Source: Methanosalsum zhilinae DSM 4017 (GTDB lineage Archaea > Halobacteriota > Methanosarcinia > Methanosarcinales > Methanosarcinaceae). Taken from it: a stretch of 64,000 bases of DNA. The stretch spans positions 1,156,103-1,220,102 of the forward strand of contig NC_015676.1 of NCBI RefSeq assembly GCF_000217995.1, given 5' to 3'. Every line of letters starts with the position of its first letter. The first letter of the stretch is position 1. A model generated the notes under the pieces. It ran no database searches, was not told where the DNA came from, and saw nothing but the letters and a program-made list of their open reading frames with translations. Shown piece after piece: positions 34,564-43,869 of this stretch. The position numbers and the translations under genes are program-made.

Positions 34564-35436
34564 ATGAAATTTGAAGCAATTGGAACCGTTTTCAATCATG
34601 CGTATGAAGATTCACTGAAAATACTGGCATTCTGGAAGGATTGTGTCAGCGCCATTGAAATGAAAAATGATATATATGTCAAATCTTTGTTTTCAGATGA
34701 ATATTCACATTATATTATAATCCATGATCCACTGACAATCTGCTATTCTGAAGAAAAGGATGAGTGGAACAGAAGATTTTCACAGAATGCAGGAATTTCT
34801 ATTGTCAAATTTTTGAAATCTGAAGAAAATATAGTATATGTAAAGGGCCTATTTGCAGAAAATTCATCTAGCGTATATACAATTTTACCATACACGATGT
34901 TTGATGAAAAGGAAGCACAATTTCCAATATCAGACATTGAAAATACAAGAAAAAAGTTAATGAAGGAGCTAATACCCCATATCCACGGCACAAATATCCT
35001 TGACATTGGATGCGGAATTGGCTCCATAACAATGGAGATCGCTCAACATAACCCAAAAGCATCCGTTTATGGTGTTGAAATATCCGATAATATGGTAAGA
35101 CAATCTAAAATGAATTCCATGATCCTTAAAATAGAAAATTCCCAGTTTCAAACAGCAAATGTATATAATTTACCCTTCAAAAGTAAATCAATCGATGTTG
35201 CCACATGTTTTTTTATGCTTCATCACTTAACTGACATTCCTGCTGCAATATCTGAAATAAAAAGAATACTTACAGATGATGGGATACTTATTGCAGCTGA
35301 TCCAATGGGCCATCATCATGGACCACAATTTATGGAAGATGATTGGAAAATGCTTTTTGAAGAAGCAGGATTCAATTCCTCGGTCAAAAAAATCGGGAAA
35401 GCAGCAGTATCTTTTTCACAGCCCATTGATAAATAA
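34564..35436 (+). CDS. Class I SAM-dependent methyltransferase
   Basis: The 290-residue protein has an N-terminal domain of about 130 residues that I do not recognise, then a Rossmann methyltransferase: ILDIGCGIGSITMEIAQ (SAM loop), VYGVEISDNMV, FQTANVYNLPFKSKSIDVAT and RILTDDGILIAADPMG. The substrate is unknown. There is no convincing ribosome site; ATG 34564 is preferred over an upstream TTG. The gene ends 37 nt before the DUF92 gene and may share a transcript with it and with sfsA. Confidence 0.8.
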   Translation: MKFEAIGTVFNHAYEDSLKILAFWKDCVSAIEMKNDIYVKSLFSDEYSHYIIIHDPLTICYSEEKDEWNRRFSQNAGISIVKFLKSEENIVYVKGLFAENSSSVYTILPYTMFDEKEAQFPISDIENTRKKLMKELIPHIHGTNILDIGCGIGSITMEIAQHNPKASVYGVEISDNMVRQSKMNSMILKIENSQFQTANVYNLPFKSKSIDVATCFFMLHHLTDIPAAISEIKRILTDDGILIAADPMGHHHGPQFMEDDWKMLFEEAGFNSSVKKIGKAAVSFSQPIDK

Positions 35437-35472
35437 GCCTTAGAGTGTATAGTGATTTACAGGTGTCCAGAA

Positions 35473-36894
35473 ATGTATAAACGATCAAAGCGATATATAT
35501 TGCAGATATTTTCTGGTCTACTTGTACTGCTGACATTTCCATTTATAGGTCTACATGGCCTGATAATATTATTTACCTTAATATTTTTAGCTGTCAAGCT
35601 GGTTTCAGGAAATCAAAAACTCTATTTTACTGTAAGCAATGAACTGTTCGATGATCATGAACGCACTCCCTCCAGGGTCAACAGTATTATTTCAAATATT
35701 CATCACCTGTTCCTTTCAGTACTGATTTTACTTATCATCTCTTTAGTGCTGGAACTTACTCCATACTCTCTTCCTTTATTTATAATTGGATCTGCATTTG
35801 GATTATCTATAATTGGAGATTGTGCTGCTTCTATTATAAACGATCACAAAGAATCAAAACACAGATCAATGGATAATATTGACCACTCTATACAAAATAT
35901 CTATTCGAAGAATTGCAGATACTGCAATCTACCTTCAACCACTGGATTCCTTGCAGCAGCAATCATAGCAGCTTTTCTAGCAGGTTCATGGATAATATAT
36001 AATGAAAGCGGTTCAGTACCATATAATATAATAATTTTTGTTTCAGTAATTGGAGCTATGACCGGTGCCCTGTTTGAATCAATCCCTTCAAATGTTGACG
36101 ATATGTTTTCAGTACCTCTAAGTTCAAGCATGGTAATGTGGATGTTCTTTGATTTTGGATATACTGTTTCACCATATGAAATTGCAGGAGCACTCCTCTT
36201 TTCATTGTTCCTTGCATATATGGCATACAGAGTCAGAATTGCAGACATATCTGCACTCATCAGTGCAACACTTTTGGGAGTATTGATCATTGTTTTTAGC
36301 AATATATTATGGTTTGTGCTTCTTCTTACTTTCTTCATACTTGGTGGTGCGTTCACAAAATACAGATACAGGTACAAAGAGTCAATTGGTATTGCACAGT
36401 CAAAAGGAGGAGTCAGAACATATGACAATGTATTTAGTAACAGTATAGCTGCTCTTGCACTTGCAATATCTTATGGTATTTTTCCACAGCACAGTGAACT
36501 TATTGTTTATGCGTATCTGGGAGCTGTCGCTACTGCTACCGGAGATACACTAGCAAGTGAAATTGGGACAACATCAAGTAGCAAGCCACGTATGATTACA
36601 AATTTCAAAGTTACAGAACCTGGTGCTGATGGTGCCGTTTCATTTCTGGGAGAAATGGCAGCTTTAGCCGGAAGTGCGATCATTGCTATATTGGCTGTTG
36701 CTTTTGGATTAACAGAAAGCATTCTTCTTGCAATAATGGTAACATCACTGAGTGGATTGCTGGGTACAAATGTTGACAGCTTACTGGGTGCCACATTACA
36801 AAAATACAATATTCTCTCAAATAGTGGAGTTAATCTTGTATCTACCATTGCAGGAGCAATAATAGCCGGAGTGATATTTTTATTGATCACATGA
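35473..36894 (+). CDS. DUF92 family polytopic membrane protein
   Basis: The 473-residue protein has some 11-13 hydrophobic helices. The C-terminal half carries the DUF92 marks: SKGGVRTYDNVFSNSI, AATGDTLASEIG-like ATATGDTLASEIGTTS, and LLGTNVDSLLGATLQ. The family is distantly related to phytol/dolichol kinases and CDP-archaeol-type membrane enzymes. A role in prenyl lipid phosphorylation has been shown for plant relatives only. The N-terminal half is an extra membrane domain usual for archaeal forms. The ATG at 35473 has GGTG 8 nt upstream. Confidence 0.85.
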   Translation: MYKRSKRYILQIFSGLLVLLTFPFIGLHGLIILFTLIFLAVKLVSGNQKLYFTVSNELFDDHERTPSRVNSIISNIHHLFLSVLILLIISLVLELTPYSLPLFIIGSAFGLSIIGDCAASIINDHKESKHRSMDNIDHSIQNIYSKNCRYCNLPSTTGFLAAAIIAAFLAGSWIIYNESGSVPYNIIIFVSVIGAMTGALFESIPSNVDDMFSVPLSSSMVMWMFFDFGYTVSPYEIAGALLFSLFLAYMAYRVRIADISALISATLLGVLIIVFSNILWFVLLLTFFILGGAFTKYRYRYKESIGIAQSKGGVRTYDNVFSNSIAALALAISYGIFPQHSELIVYAYLGAVATATGDTLASEIGTTSSSKPRMITNFKVTEPGADGAVSFLGEMAALAGSAIIAILAVAFGLTESILLAIMVTSLSGLLGTNVDSLLGATLQKYNILSNSGVNLVSTIAGAIIAGVIFLLIT

Positions 36895-36982
36895 TCTTGA
36901 TCATTGGAATAAATACAGAAAATGATATTTCGACCAATTATTTCCTAAATACTTAATAGTTAGCTCGATAATTATTAGAATA

Positions 36983-37378
36983 ATGAAAATACAGGGAATT
37001 GCAAAAGATACTCTCGAATTTATCCTGAAGGTCAGTGAATCTGCGCATCCATATGAGTTTGCAGGTCTTCTTCAGGCGCGTGATGAGATCATATCTGAAG
37101 TATTGATACTTCCGGGAACAGAATCAACTGATAGAAGTGCTGTCATGAAGCTTTTCATGATGCCAAATGTAAAATCTGCAGGCTCGGTACATAGTCATCC
37201 TGGGCCAAACATAAATCCTTCAAATGCAGACCTGCAGATGTTTGCAAGAACCGGGAAATATCACATAATTGTAGGCTATCCTTATGATGAAAACAGCTGG
37301 AGATGCTATGATTCCGGGGGAAAGGTTCAGAAACTGGAAGTTCTTGACGTGGAACTTGAGGATGAAGAAATACTTTGA
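36983..37378 (+). CDS. JAMM (MPN+) metallopeptidase, desampylase-like
   Basis: The 131-residue protein is a bare JAB domain with the full EXnHXHX10D zinc motif: Glu25 in HPYEFAGLL, His70 and His72 in SVHSHPG, Ser80, Asp83. Stand-alone archaeal enzymes of this size, such as HvJAMM1, cleave ubiquitin-like SAMP proteins from targets and process their C-termini. No ribosome site is visible; an AT-rich promoter about 25 nt upstream suggests a leaderless start. It is convergent with the methanogenesis marker gene, with a shared terminator. Confidence 0.85.
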   Translation: MKIQGIAKDTLEFILKVSESAHPYEFAGLLQARDEIISEVLILPGTESTDRSAVMKLFMMPNVKSAGSVHSHPGPNINPSNADLQMFARTGKYHIIVGYPYDENSWRCYDSGGKVQKLEVLDVELEDEEIL

Positions 37379-37397
37379 TCAGATAACCTGATCAAAG
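37373..37397. terminator. Bidirectional terminator hairpin
   Basis: CTTTGATCAG (37373-37382) and CTGATCAAAG (37388-37397) form a perfect 10-bp stem with a 5-nt loop. It contains the JAMM gene stop codon and lies 10 nt from the end of the convergent gene. Confidence 0.7.
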
Positions 37398-37406
37398 GTT
37401 TCAGTT

Positions 37407-38255
37407 TCAAACTGGAGTTCGGGGCTTTTTTTGTTCAGGGAAGAATGGAAGGGGCATTGTATTAAGCAGGATAGGAGAATCAATATCTTTCGCCCGCTCC
37501 AGCAGGAGTTCCTTTCCTTTCTTCGTAATAGCAAACAGTGGTATTGAGGTTCCTACCTGGACAAGAGGTTTTACAATATCACGAATTGACCTTGATGCGC
37601 ATGCTGTGACTATATCCAGATGTTTAACCAGTTCTCTGGCATCCTCCATATCAATTCCAGTAAGGTGTGCACCGATAACAGTTAAATCAATTTCATTTTC
37701 AGATTCTACCTCATGCAGTTTGATAGCTGTATCTAAATCTATAACAGAAACTGCAATTCTCTTATAGCCCAATAATGCTGCTTTTTTGACGCCTTCAACA
37801 GGATCAATCTTTGCAGTCGAAGGATCAAGTACTATTCCCCCCAGGCTCTCAATTCTATTTATAACTTCATCGATTGGTTCGGTCTCTACAAGACCTGATA
37901 TCCTTCCTCCCATTCCCTGCACCAGAGAGGGATTGCTGGTGATAACAGTACCCGCACCATCACATACTGTCACTGTAGTATCGAGCATGTCCCTTTCAAG
38001 CCCGGTCATCATTACTTCAGTTACACCAAAGCCGACAAAAACAGGCTGATCAAGTTTTCTTTCTTTGGTAAATAAACCAAAATCCTTCATCCTCAGTTCA
38101 ACATTCTTTTTAACTTCTTCCGGCGTGAACTGTCTGATTCCGCGAACCTTGTCAAATATAGGACACCATTCAATCATAGGTTCGCCGATCTCAATGACTT
38201 TTCCATCTTCTACAACAACACGTGTCTTCCCCAGCATTTCCATAATATGTGCCAT
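37407..38255 (-). CDS. mmp8: Methanogenesis marker protein 8 (DUF2099)
   Basis: The 282-residue soluble protein matches the methanogenesis marker 8 family, restricted to methanogens. Marks are VVVEDGKVIEIGEPMIEWCPIF, RGIRQFTPEEVKKN, FVGFGVTEVMMTGLE, CDGAGTVITSNPSLVQGMGGRISG and IGAHLTGIDMEDAREL. Its biochemical role is not settled; it is thought to support methyl-coenzyme M reductase function or activation. AGGAGGATT lies 2-3 nt from the ATG, one of the strongest ribosome sites in the window. The gene is monocistronic and is the best single indicator that the host is a methanogen. Confidence 0.9.
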   Translation of the reverse strand: MAHIMEMLGKTRVVVEDGKVIEIGEPMIEWCPIFDKVRGIRQFTPEEVKKNVELRMKDFGLFTKERKLDQPVFVGFGVTEVMMTGLERDMLDTTVTVCDGAGTVITSNPSLVQGMGGRISGLVETEPIDEVINRIESLGGIVLDPSTAKIDPVEGVKKAALLGYKRIAVSVIDLDTAIKLHEVESENEIDLTVIGAHLTGIDMEDARELVKHLDIVTACASRSIRDIVKPLVQVGTSIPLFAITKKGKELLLERAKDIDSPILLNTMPLPFFPEQKKPRTPV

Positions 38256-38354
38256 GTAATCCTCCTGAGATATTAATTTGTTCTAATGGTTTAAGTATCT
38301 GTCACAAAAAGATCTGAAAACATATACCAGGTATAATTCATACTGACTAAAAGA

Positions 38355-38585
38355 TCATCCTATACAGGGATATTTTTTCCAGTGTTCTATAATTAGCTCG
38401 TTTTTGGGAATCGGATCATCTTCTCTTTCACGGGAAGACATTTCATCCTCAAAAGCTTCAAATGAGCGATAGAGATACCATACACCGTCCTGATGATATG
38501 AATCCAGAACATGAGGATCACCTTCTTTTTCAATACTTTTTTCAAAATATTCAACATATCCCCTTAGTATACTGTACTTTTTCAT
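38355..38585 (-). CDS. Small hypothetical protein
   Basis: The 76-residue soluble, mixed-charge protein (MKKYSILRGYVEYF and on, ending ELIIEHWKKYPCIG) has no motif I recognise. The ATG at 38585 has TGTGGTGAT directly in front of it. It follows the CoA-ligase gene by 24 nt on the same strand, so it is likely co-transcribed with it. Confidence 0.55.
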   Translation of the reverse strand: MKKYSILRGYVEYFEKSIEKEGDPHVLDSYHQDGVWYLYRSFEAFEDEMSSREREDDPIPKNELIIEHWKKYPCIG

Positions 38586-38609
38586 TATCACCACATCCAG
38601 GAAATCAAT

Positions 38610-39911
38610 TCATAAAGCGTTCCTTCGATCAACTATCTTTTGAGATTTACCACTTGTTCGTGGAATAGTTCCTTTTTCAACAAGTTCCACATTTGTTCTT
38701 ATGCTGAGAATGTTCTTCAATTCATTCTCAACATGTCTGCGTACAGCTGCAAGATCTTTTAATTCCCCTGTAAATGCATCGTCTTCAAGTTCAACACGCA
38801 CCATTATTTCATCCAGATGATGTCTGCCTCTGTCAAGTATTACCTGAAATTGATCAGTTATCTGAGGAATCTGAACAATAACTTCTTCTATCTGGGAAGG
38901 AAATACATTGATACCTCTGACAATCAGCATATCATCAGCCCTTCCAAGCATTCTTGATATTCTATGGGTTGTACGTCCACAGGCACATTCGCTCTCAAGG
39001 AGTCGTGTAATATCTCCTGTTCTGTATCTGATAAGCGGAAGAGCTTCCTTTGTGAGTGAGGTGAGAACAAGTTCACCTTTTTCTCCTTCAGAAACTGGTT
39101 CACCCTCTGAATCCAGAACCTCTGCAAGAAAATGATCACTCCATATATGAAGACCATCCTGCTCCTCGCATTCAAAAGCAACTCCGGGACCATACATTTC
39201 AGATAGACCATAGGAATCAAAAGCTTTCAGGTTCAGAGTACTTTCAAGTTCCTTTCTGGTATTGGATGACCAGGGTTCTGCTCCAAAACAACCAATTCTT
39301 AATGACAGGTCATCAAGAATATCCATTTCCTGTGCGGTTTCAGCAAGATAGAGAGCATATGATGGAGTACAGTGAAGTCCTGTGACCCCATAATCAAGCA
39401 TCATTTCCAGCTGTTTTGCAGTTTTACCTGTACCACTTGGGACCACCATCGCACCAAGTTTTTCAATACCATAATGAAATCCAAGCCCACCTGTAAAAAG
39501 TCCGTAATTTACTGAATTCTGAAATACATCATCCTTCGTAAGACCGATCATCACCATATTTCTGGCCATAATGTCGGACCAATTCGCGATATCCTGGGAT
39601 GTATATCCAACAACAGTGGGCTTTCCGCTTGTACCTGATGATGAGTGTATCCGCACAATTTCTTTTTTTGGTACTGCAAACAGATCAAATGGATAATTGT
39701 CCCGAAGATCAGATTTTTTTGTTTGCGCAAGCTTTGAAATATCATCTAGTGATCTGATATCAGAAGGCGTAACTTTTGCCTGATCAAATTTATTTCTATA
39801 GAACAAAACATTATTATATACCTTGGCAACCGTTTTCTTTAGTCGGTCAAGTTGCAATTTATCAAGCTCATTATGATTCATTGTTTCATATTCTGGCTGC
39901 CAGTATTTCAT
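38610..39911 (-). CDS. Phenylacetate-CoA ligase / F390 synthetase family protein
   Basis: The 433-residue adenylating enzyme has HSSSGTSGKPTVVGYT (P-loop, A3), FGAEPWS, DSYGLSEMYGPG (A5), LIRYRTGDITRLL (A7) and GRADDMLIVRGINVFPSQIEEV (A8), and the catalytic lysine in GKSQKIVDRR at the end. In methanogens this family includes coenzyme F390 synthetase, which adenylylates F420 under oxidative stress, and aryl-CoA ligases such as IorA-linked enzymes. The sequence alone does not separate them. GGAG lies 9 nt before the ATG. No iorAB genes are next to it. Confidence 0.85.
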   Translation of the reverse strand: MKYWQPEYETMNHNELDKLQLDRLKKTVAKVYNNVLFYRNKFDQAKVTPSDIRSLDDISKLAQTKKSDLRDNYPFDLFAVPKKEIVRIHSSSGTSGKPTVVGYTSQDIANWSDIMARNMVMIGLTKDDVFQNSVNYGLFTGGLGFHYGIEKLGAMVVPSGTGKTAKQLEMMLDYGVTGLHCTPSYALYLAETAQEMDILDDLSLRIGCFGAEPWSSNTRKELESTLNLKAFDSYGLSEMYGPGVAFECEEQDGLHIWSDHFLAEVLDSEGEPVSEGEKGELVLTSLTKEALPLIRYRTGDITRLLESECACGRTTHRISRMLGRADDMLIVRGINVFPSQIEEVIVQIPQITDQFQVILDRGRHHLDEIMVRVELEDDAFTGELKDLAAVRRHVENELKNILSIRTNVELVEKGTIPRTSGKSQKIVDRRNAL

Positions 39912-40045
39912 TAAATATTCTCCCGGTTTTCAAATGTCGTTATATCAATACAATAAATTCAGATCAGATTTGTCATTGTTACATAAATGGTTTACTGTTT
40001 ATTGCAGTTAAACAGAATAGTAAACATTTAATTGATTCCTAGCGT

Positions 40046-40351
40046 TTAATATACAATAAGTGGAGTACCGGTTGAAACAGTATTCAAACAAACTGCACTA
40101 CCAGAATATTCTGTGAGCATCAAGCCGCATTTCTCAATCCAGTCATTTTCTACTTTTGTAAGTTCAAAATAGAGAATTTTCACCATATTATTTAGATCAG
40201 CGACTCCAGAAATTGAATTGGTGACACTGGCTGTAAAGCCACAAGTTCTTTGTGAACACCGATTTGAATTATTTTTTATTATATTTGACTGAAAAATATT
40301 CTTTAGTGCCAAATATGTGGATATATTGTCTCTTACAATTAAGTATAGCAA
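40046..40351 (-). CDS. Uncertain small ORF at the end of the ABC operon
   Basis: The frame overlaps the last 83 nt of the preceding ATPase gene in another frame. Its second half (SQRTCGFTASVTNSI, then KILYFELTKVENDWIEKCGL) looks protein-like, and CGFT followed by a later cysteine recalls small Cys-rich archaeal proteins. The first 30 residues look like an out-of-frame shadow. No start with a good ribosome site is visible, so it may be a decayed gene or a frameshifted tail. Confidence 0.25.
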   Translation of the reverse strand: MLYLIVRDNISTYLALKNIFQSNIIKNNSNRCSQRTCGFTASVTNSISGVADLNNMVKILYFELTKVENDWIEKCGLMLTEYSGSAVCLNTVSTGTPLIVY

Positions 40352-41177
40352 ATCCTATTTTTTTAAATTCCGGTGAACTGGATAAATTATCTGATTCTGG
40401 TAATTTCATTGACAGTTTTTCCATATCATTTACCAGTTTCTGTGTATATTGATGCTGTGGTTTGTGAAAAATTTGATCCTTGGTATTGATTTCAACTATC
40501 TTTCCTTCCTGCATAACTGCTACACGATCTGCTATTCTCTTAACAAGTATTAGATCATGACAAATAAATATAAGCGTCATCCCCATCTCTTTTTTTAATT
40601 TTATTAACAGATGAATAATCTGTGCCTGAATAGATACATCAAGTGCAGATGTGACTTCATCTGCAATCAATAGAGTGGGGCGAAGAATAATTGCACGGGC
40701 TATTGCTATTCTTTGATTCTGTCCACCACTAAGCTGATGAGGATAGCTCATCAAATGTTTCTCTGAAAGTCCAACATGGTCGAGAACTTCAAGTATTATT
40801 TTCCTGAAATTTTTTTTTGGCCTTTTCTGCAAAATCAGTGGTTCAGCCATAATATCATATATGCGCTTTTTAGGGTTGAGTGATGTATCTGGATTCTGAA
40901 AAACCATCTGAATATTTGATGAAACAAAGGAATTAAGATTTCTATCTGGAAAAGTAATATCTGTATCTTCCAAAATAACTTTTCCAGAATCTGGTTTTTC
41001 AAGATTTACAAGACACTTTGCCAGTGTAGTCTTTCCACAGCCACTTTCTCCTACAATACATAAAGTTTCATGCTTACTAATACTAAATGAAATATCTTCT
41101 AGCACTTTTACTTTCTTTTTTCTGGAAAAAATATTACCAGATGAGTAACTTTTATTTAATTCACTTACCTCAAGCAA
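40269..41177 (-). CDS. ABC transporter ATPase, nickel/peptide type (second)
   Basis: The 302-residue ATPase has Walker A GESGCGKTTLAKC, the Q-loop region MVFQNPDTSLNPKK, signature LSGGQNQRIAIARAI, Walker B LLIADEVTSAL and a switch His. It pairs with the upstream ATPase to power an oligopeptide/nickel-class importer. The last 25 or so residues (CKRQYIHIFGTKEYF) depart from the family and lack the usual cysteine-rich end. The TTG start overlaps the preceding gene by 8 nt. It is the sixth gene of the operon. Confidence 0.9.
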   Translation of the reverse strand: MLEVSELNKSYSSGNIFSRKKKVKVLEDISFSISKHETLCIVGESGCGKTTLAKCLVNLEKPDSGKVILEDTDITFPDRNLNSFVSSNIQMVFQNPDTSLNPKKRIYDIMAEPLILQKRPKKNFRKIILEVLDHVGLSEKHLMSYPHQLSGGQNQRIAIARAIILRPTLLIADEVTSALDVSIQAQIIHLLIKLKKEMGMTLIFICHDLILVKRIADRVAVMQEGKIVEINTKDQIFHKPQHQYTQKLVNDMEKLSMKLPESDNLSSSPEFKKIGFAILNCKRQYIHIFGTKEYFSVKYNKK

Positions 41178-42090
41178 ATGCCAGACACCTCACATATCTA
41201 TCTTTATCTATTTGCTTCATTTCAGGATGATGCTGAGAACATAGTGAAGAGGAGCATGCACAACGGAGGTTGAATCTGCAGCCTTTTATTCTCTGTCCAA
41301 TATGTGGTGCATTTCCAGGTATTGGTTTCATTTTTCTTGATGGATGGGAATCGAGCAGATGTTTTGAATATGGATGCAGGGGTTCATTAAAAAACTTATC
41401 AGCTGCCGAGATCTCTACCAATTCACCTGCATACATTACGGCAATGCGATCTGATAATTTATAAGCCACATCCAGATCATGGGTTATCAGCAAGATCGAG
41501 CGTTCTGAATGAAGAGTGGACAGCATTTCAACCAGTTGCATTTTTACAGTAATATCAAGTCCCGTAGTTGGTTCATCTGCAATCAATATATCAGGATCTG
41601 TGGCAATTCCAAAAGCAACCGTAAATCGCTGTTTCAGTCCTCCGCTAAGCTGGTGTGGATACTGTGCAAGCCTGTGTAAGGGATCACGAATTCCAGCTTT
41701 ACCTGTAAGATAGATCAGATTATTTATAGATGATGGCTTTCCGGAATATTTCAGAATCTCATATAGTTGAGAGCGCATAGTAAATACAGGATTCAGGGAA
41801 GTGGAAGGATTTTGAAATACCATACCTATTTTCTTTCCTCTGATTTTTTTCAACGAGCTTTCAGGAAGTGATAGGAGATCCCTTCCTTCAAGATATACAT
41901 TCCCTGATATTTGAGCATCTTTTGGAAGAAGACCAAGAATAGAATTCGCAAGAAGTGACTTACCACATCCAGATTCGCCAATTATTGTAAAAGTTTCTTT
42001 TCTGTATATTTCCAGATCAACAGAATCAACAGGTATCAGCAATCCTTCCTTTGAAGGAAAGCTAATCTTTAAATCCTTCATGTTTAACAC
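41170..42090 (-). CDS. ABC transporter ATPase, nickel/peptide type (first)
   Basis: The 306-residue OppD/NikD-like ATPase has Walker A GESGCGKSLLANS, MVFQNPSTSLNPVF, signature LSGGLKQRFTVAFG and Walker B ILIADEPTTGLD. The C-terminal oligopeptide-transporter segment has the cysteine cluster CRFNLRCACSSSLCSQHHPE. In related proteins this binds an Fe-S cluster. The GTG at 42090 has GGAGG 9 nt upstream, inside the end of the permease gene that stops at 42091. Substrate class: di/oligopeptide, nickel or metallophore. Confidence 0.92.
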   Translation of the reverse strand: MLNMKDLKISFPSKEGLLIPVDSVDLEIYRKETFTIIGESGCGKSLLANSILGLLPKDAQISGNVYLEGRDLLSLPESSLKKIRGKKIGMVFQNPSTSLNPVFTMRSQLYEILKYSGKPSSINNLIYLTGKAGIRDPLHRLAQYPHQLSGGLKQRFTVAFGIATDPDILIADEPTTGLDITVKMQLVEMLSTLHSERSILLITHDLDVAYKLSDRIAVMYAGELVEISAADKFFNEPLHPYSKHLLDSHPSRKMKPIPGNAPHIGQRIKGCRFNLRCACSSSLCSQHHPEMKQIDKDRYVRCLAFA

Positions 42091-42933
42091 TTAAAATAAC
42101 CTCCATCTCTCTTTTGAATCTCTGGGATCAAATATATCCCTCAGACCATCTCCAAGGAAATTAAAGCCAAGGACTATAATCACAATAAACATACCAGGAA
42201 AGAACATAATATGTGGTGCTGCCTGTAAGAAATGTCTTCCGTCACTGACCATCATACCAAGTTCAGGATATGATGACACACCAAACCCCAGAAAACTTAA
42301 ACTCGCAGCTGCAAGTATTGCATATCCCATACCTAAAGTGGAAATTACTAAGAGCGGAGAGGTAATGTGAGGCAATATATGGTGCCTGAAAATATGAGAT
42401 GGGCCTGCACCCATCAATCTTGATGCTGATACATATTCCATGTGTTTCACAGATATTACAGAGCCACGGCTAATTCGGGCATATAGTGTCCATTCCACAA
42501 TAGATAAAGCTATAACAAGGCCTACAATACTTTCACCAAATATTCCTGCTACAGCAAGAGCAACAAACAACCCTGGAAATGAAAGGAAAGCGTCAACAAC
42601 TCTCATTATCATCTCATCTATAATTCCTCCTGTATAACCTGCTATAGAGCCCATTATTGTTCCAGCTACAAGAGATACTGCTATTACTGAAATTCCAATT
42701 ATTAGACTGAGTCGGGTTGCAAACAAAGTTCTGCTGAATATACATCTTCCATGGTGATCTGTACCAAATGGATATTCGGTGGATAGTGTTAAAACAGGAG
42801 ATAATAATCTCTCATCAAGATTTGCTTTATTTGGATCATGGGGGGCTAGCCATGGAGCAAAAACAGCAAGAAGAACCATAGCTCCAGTAAGTATGATTCC
42901 AATGATCATGCTTCTGTTAACTATTATTTTCAT
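42091..42933 (-). CDS. ABC transporter permease, OppC/NikC type
   Basis: The 280-residue inner membrane permease has an N-terminal helix, LDERLLSPV and YPFGTDHHGRCIFSRTLFATRLSL (the OppC-type entry motif), about six transmembrane helices and the ATPase-coupling loop EYVSASRLMGAGPSHIFRHHILPH. The start (ATG 42933) sits just after GGAGGT and lies within the end of the partner permease gene, overlapping it by 17 nt. A longer frame beginning 26 codons earlier would only repeat the overlap. Confidence 0.92.
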   Translation of the reverse strand: MKIIVNRSMIIGIILTGAMVLLAVFAPWLAPHDPNKANLDERLLSPVLTLSTEYPFGTDHHGRCIFSRTLFATRLSLIIGISVIAVSLVAGTIMGSIAGYTGGIIDEMIMRVVDAFLSFPGLFVALAVAGIFGESIVGLVIALSIVEWTLYARISRGSVISVKHMEYVSASRLMGAGPSHIFRHHILPHITSPLLVISTLGMGYAILAAASLSFLGFGVSSYPELGMMVSDGRHFLQAAPHIMFFPGMFIVIIVLGFNFLGDGLRDIFDPRDSKERWRLF

Positions 42934-43867
42934 CATACCTCCACCTTGGATCAAGATAAGCATAGGACAGATCAACCAGCAAATTAATAGTAACAAATAT
43001 TGTTGCAACAAATAGAAGGGTGCCCTGAATCATAGGATAGTCTCTGTGAAGAATAGAACTTACCATTAAATTACCTATACCTGGCCAGGCAAATACAGTT
43101 TCAACTACTACTGATCCATTTAGGAGGTAGCCAAAACTTAACCCCAACATAGTCACTACCGGTATAAAAGCGTTTTTCAATCCATGTTTTCCAATAACAA
43201 TATGCTCTGGAAGACCGCGGGCTCTGGCAGCCCGGATATAATCCTGATCAAGTACTTCAAGAAGACTTGACCTGATCAACCGCATTAATATAGCAGCAGA
43301 GGATGTACCAAGGGTCAATGCTGGTAATATCATGTGCTTTAGATCTCCATTTTCACCATATCCACCTATCGGAAAGAGATTTAGCATCAATCCAAATACA
43401 AGTATCATCAAATATCCCTGCCAGAAATTTGGAATTGACACGCCAATCAAAGAAATCATTCGGCTCAGGTCATCTTTCCATGTGCCGTTTGAAAGAGCTG
43501 CAATAATCCCGCCAGGAATGGCGATCATAAGTGCAAAAAACATACTCAGAATAGCTAATTTGAAAGTTGCTCCAAACTTATGAACAATGGCCTCCGCTAC
43601 AGGCTGACCAGTCATATAAGAATATCCAAGATTGCCGGAAAGTACCTCTTTTAGCCAGATTCCATATTGAACATGAAATGGTCTATCAAATCCCATTTTC
43701 TCACTAAACTGTTTTACTACTTCAGGATCTGCAGCTCCGTCAGGTCCTGTGAGCAATAGTTCAGCAGGATCTCCTGGAGCAAGGTGAATTATTGAAAAGC
43801 TTATCAATGAAACTAAAAAGAGGGTTGGAATAAGAAAAATGACCCTTCGTAGTAAATAATTCAGCAT
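42917..43867 (-). CDS. ABC transporter permease, OppB/NikB type
   Basis: The 316-residue permease has the N-terminal helix and ISFSIIHLAPGDPAELLL motif of OppB proteins, followed by about six helices and the coupling loop DYIRAARARGLPEHIVIGKHGLKNAFIPVV. It forms the membrane channel with the OppC-type protein. GAGGA lies 9 nt before the ATG, inside the end of the methyltransferase gene, which stops 2 nt upstream. Confidence 0.92.
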   Translation of the reverse strand: MLNYLLRRVIFLIPTLFLVSLISFSIIHLAPGDPAELLLTGPDGAADPEVVKQFSEKMGFDRPFHVQYGIWLKEVLSGNLGYSYMTGQPVAEAIVHKFGATFKLAILSMFFALMIAIPGGIIAALSNGTWKDDLSRMISLIGVSIPNFWQGYLMILVFGLMLNLFPIGGYGENGDLKHMILPALTLGTSSAAILMRLIRSSLLEVLDQDYIRAARARGLPEHIVIGKHGLKNAFIPVVTMLGLSFGYLLNGSVVVETVFAWPGIGNLMVSSILHRDYPMIQGTLLFVATIFVTINLLVDLSYAYLDPRWRYDENNS

Positions 43868-43869
43868 AT

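Noticed and set aside
36507-36890. A 127-codon minus-strand frame inside the DUF92 gene
   Set aside because: It is the antisense shadow of a well-supported membrane protein gene and has no ribosome site.
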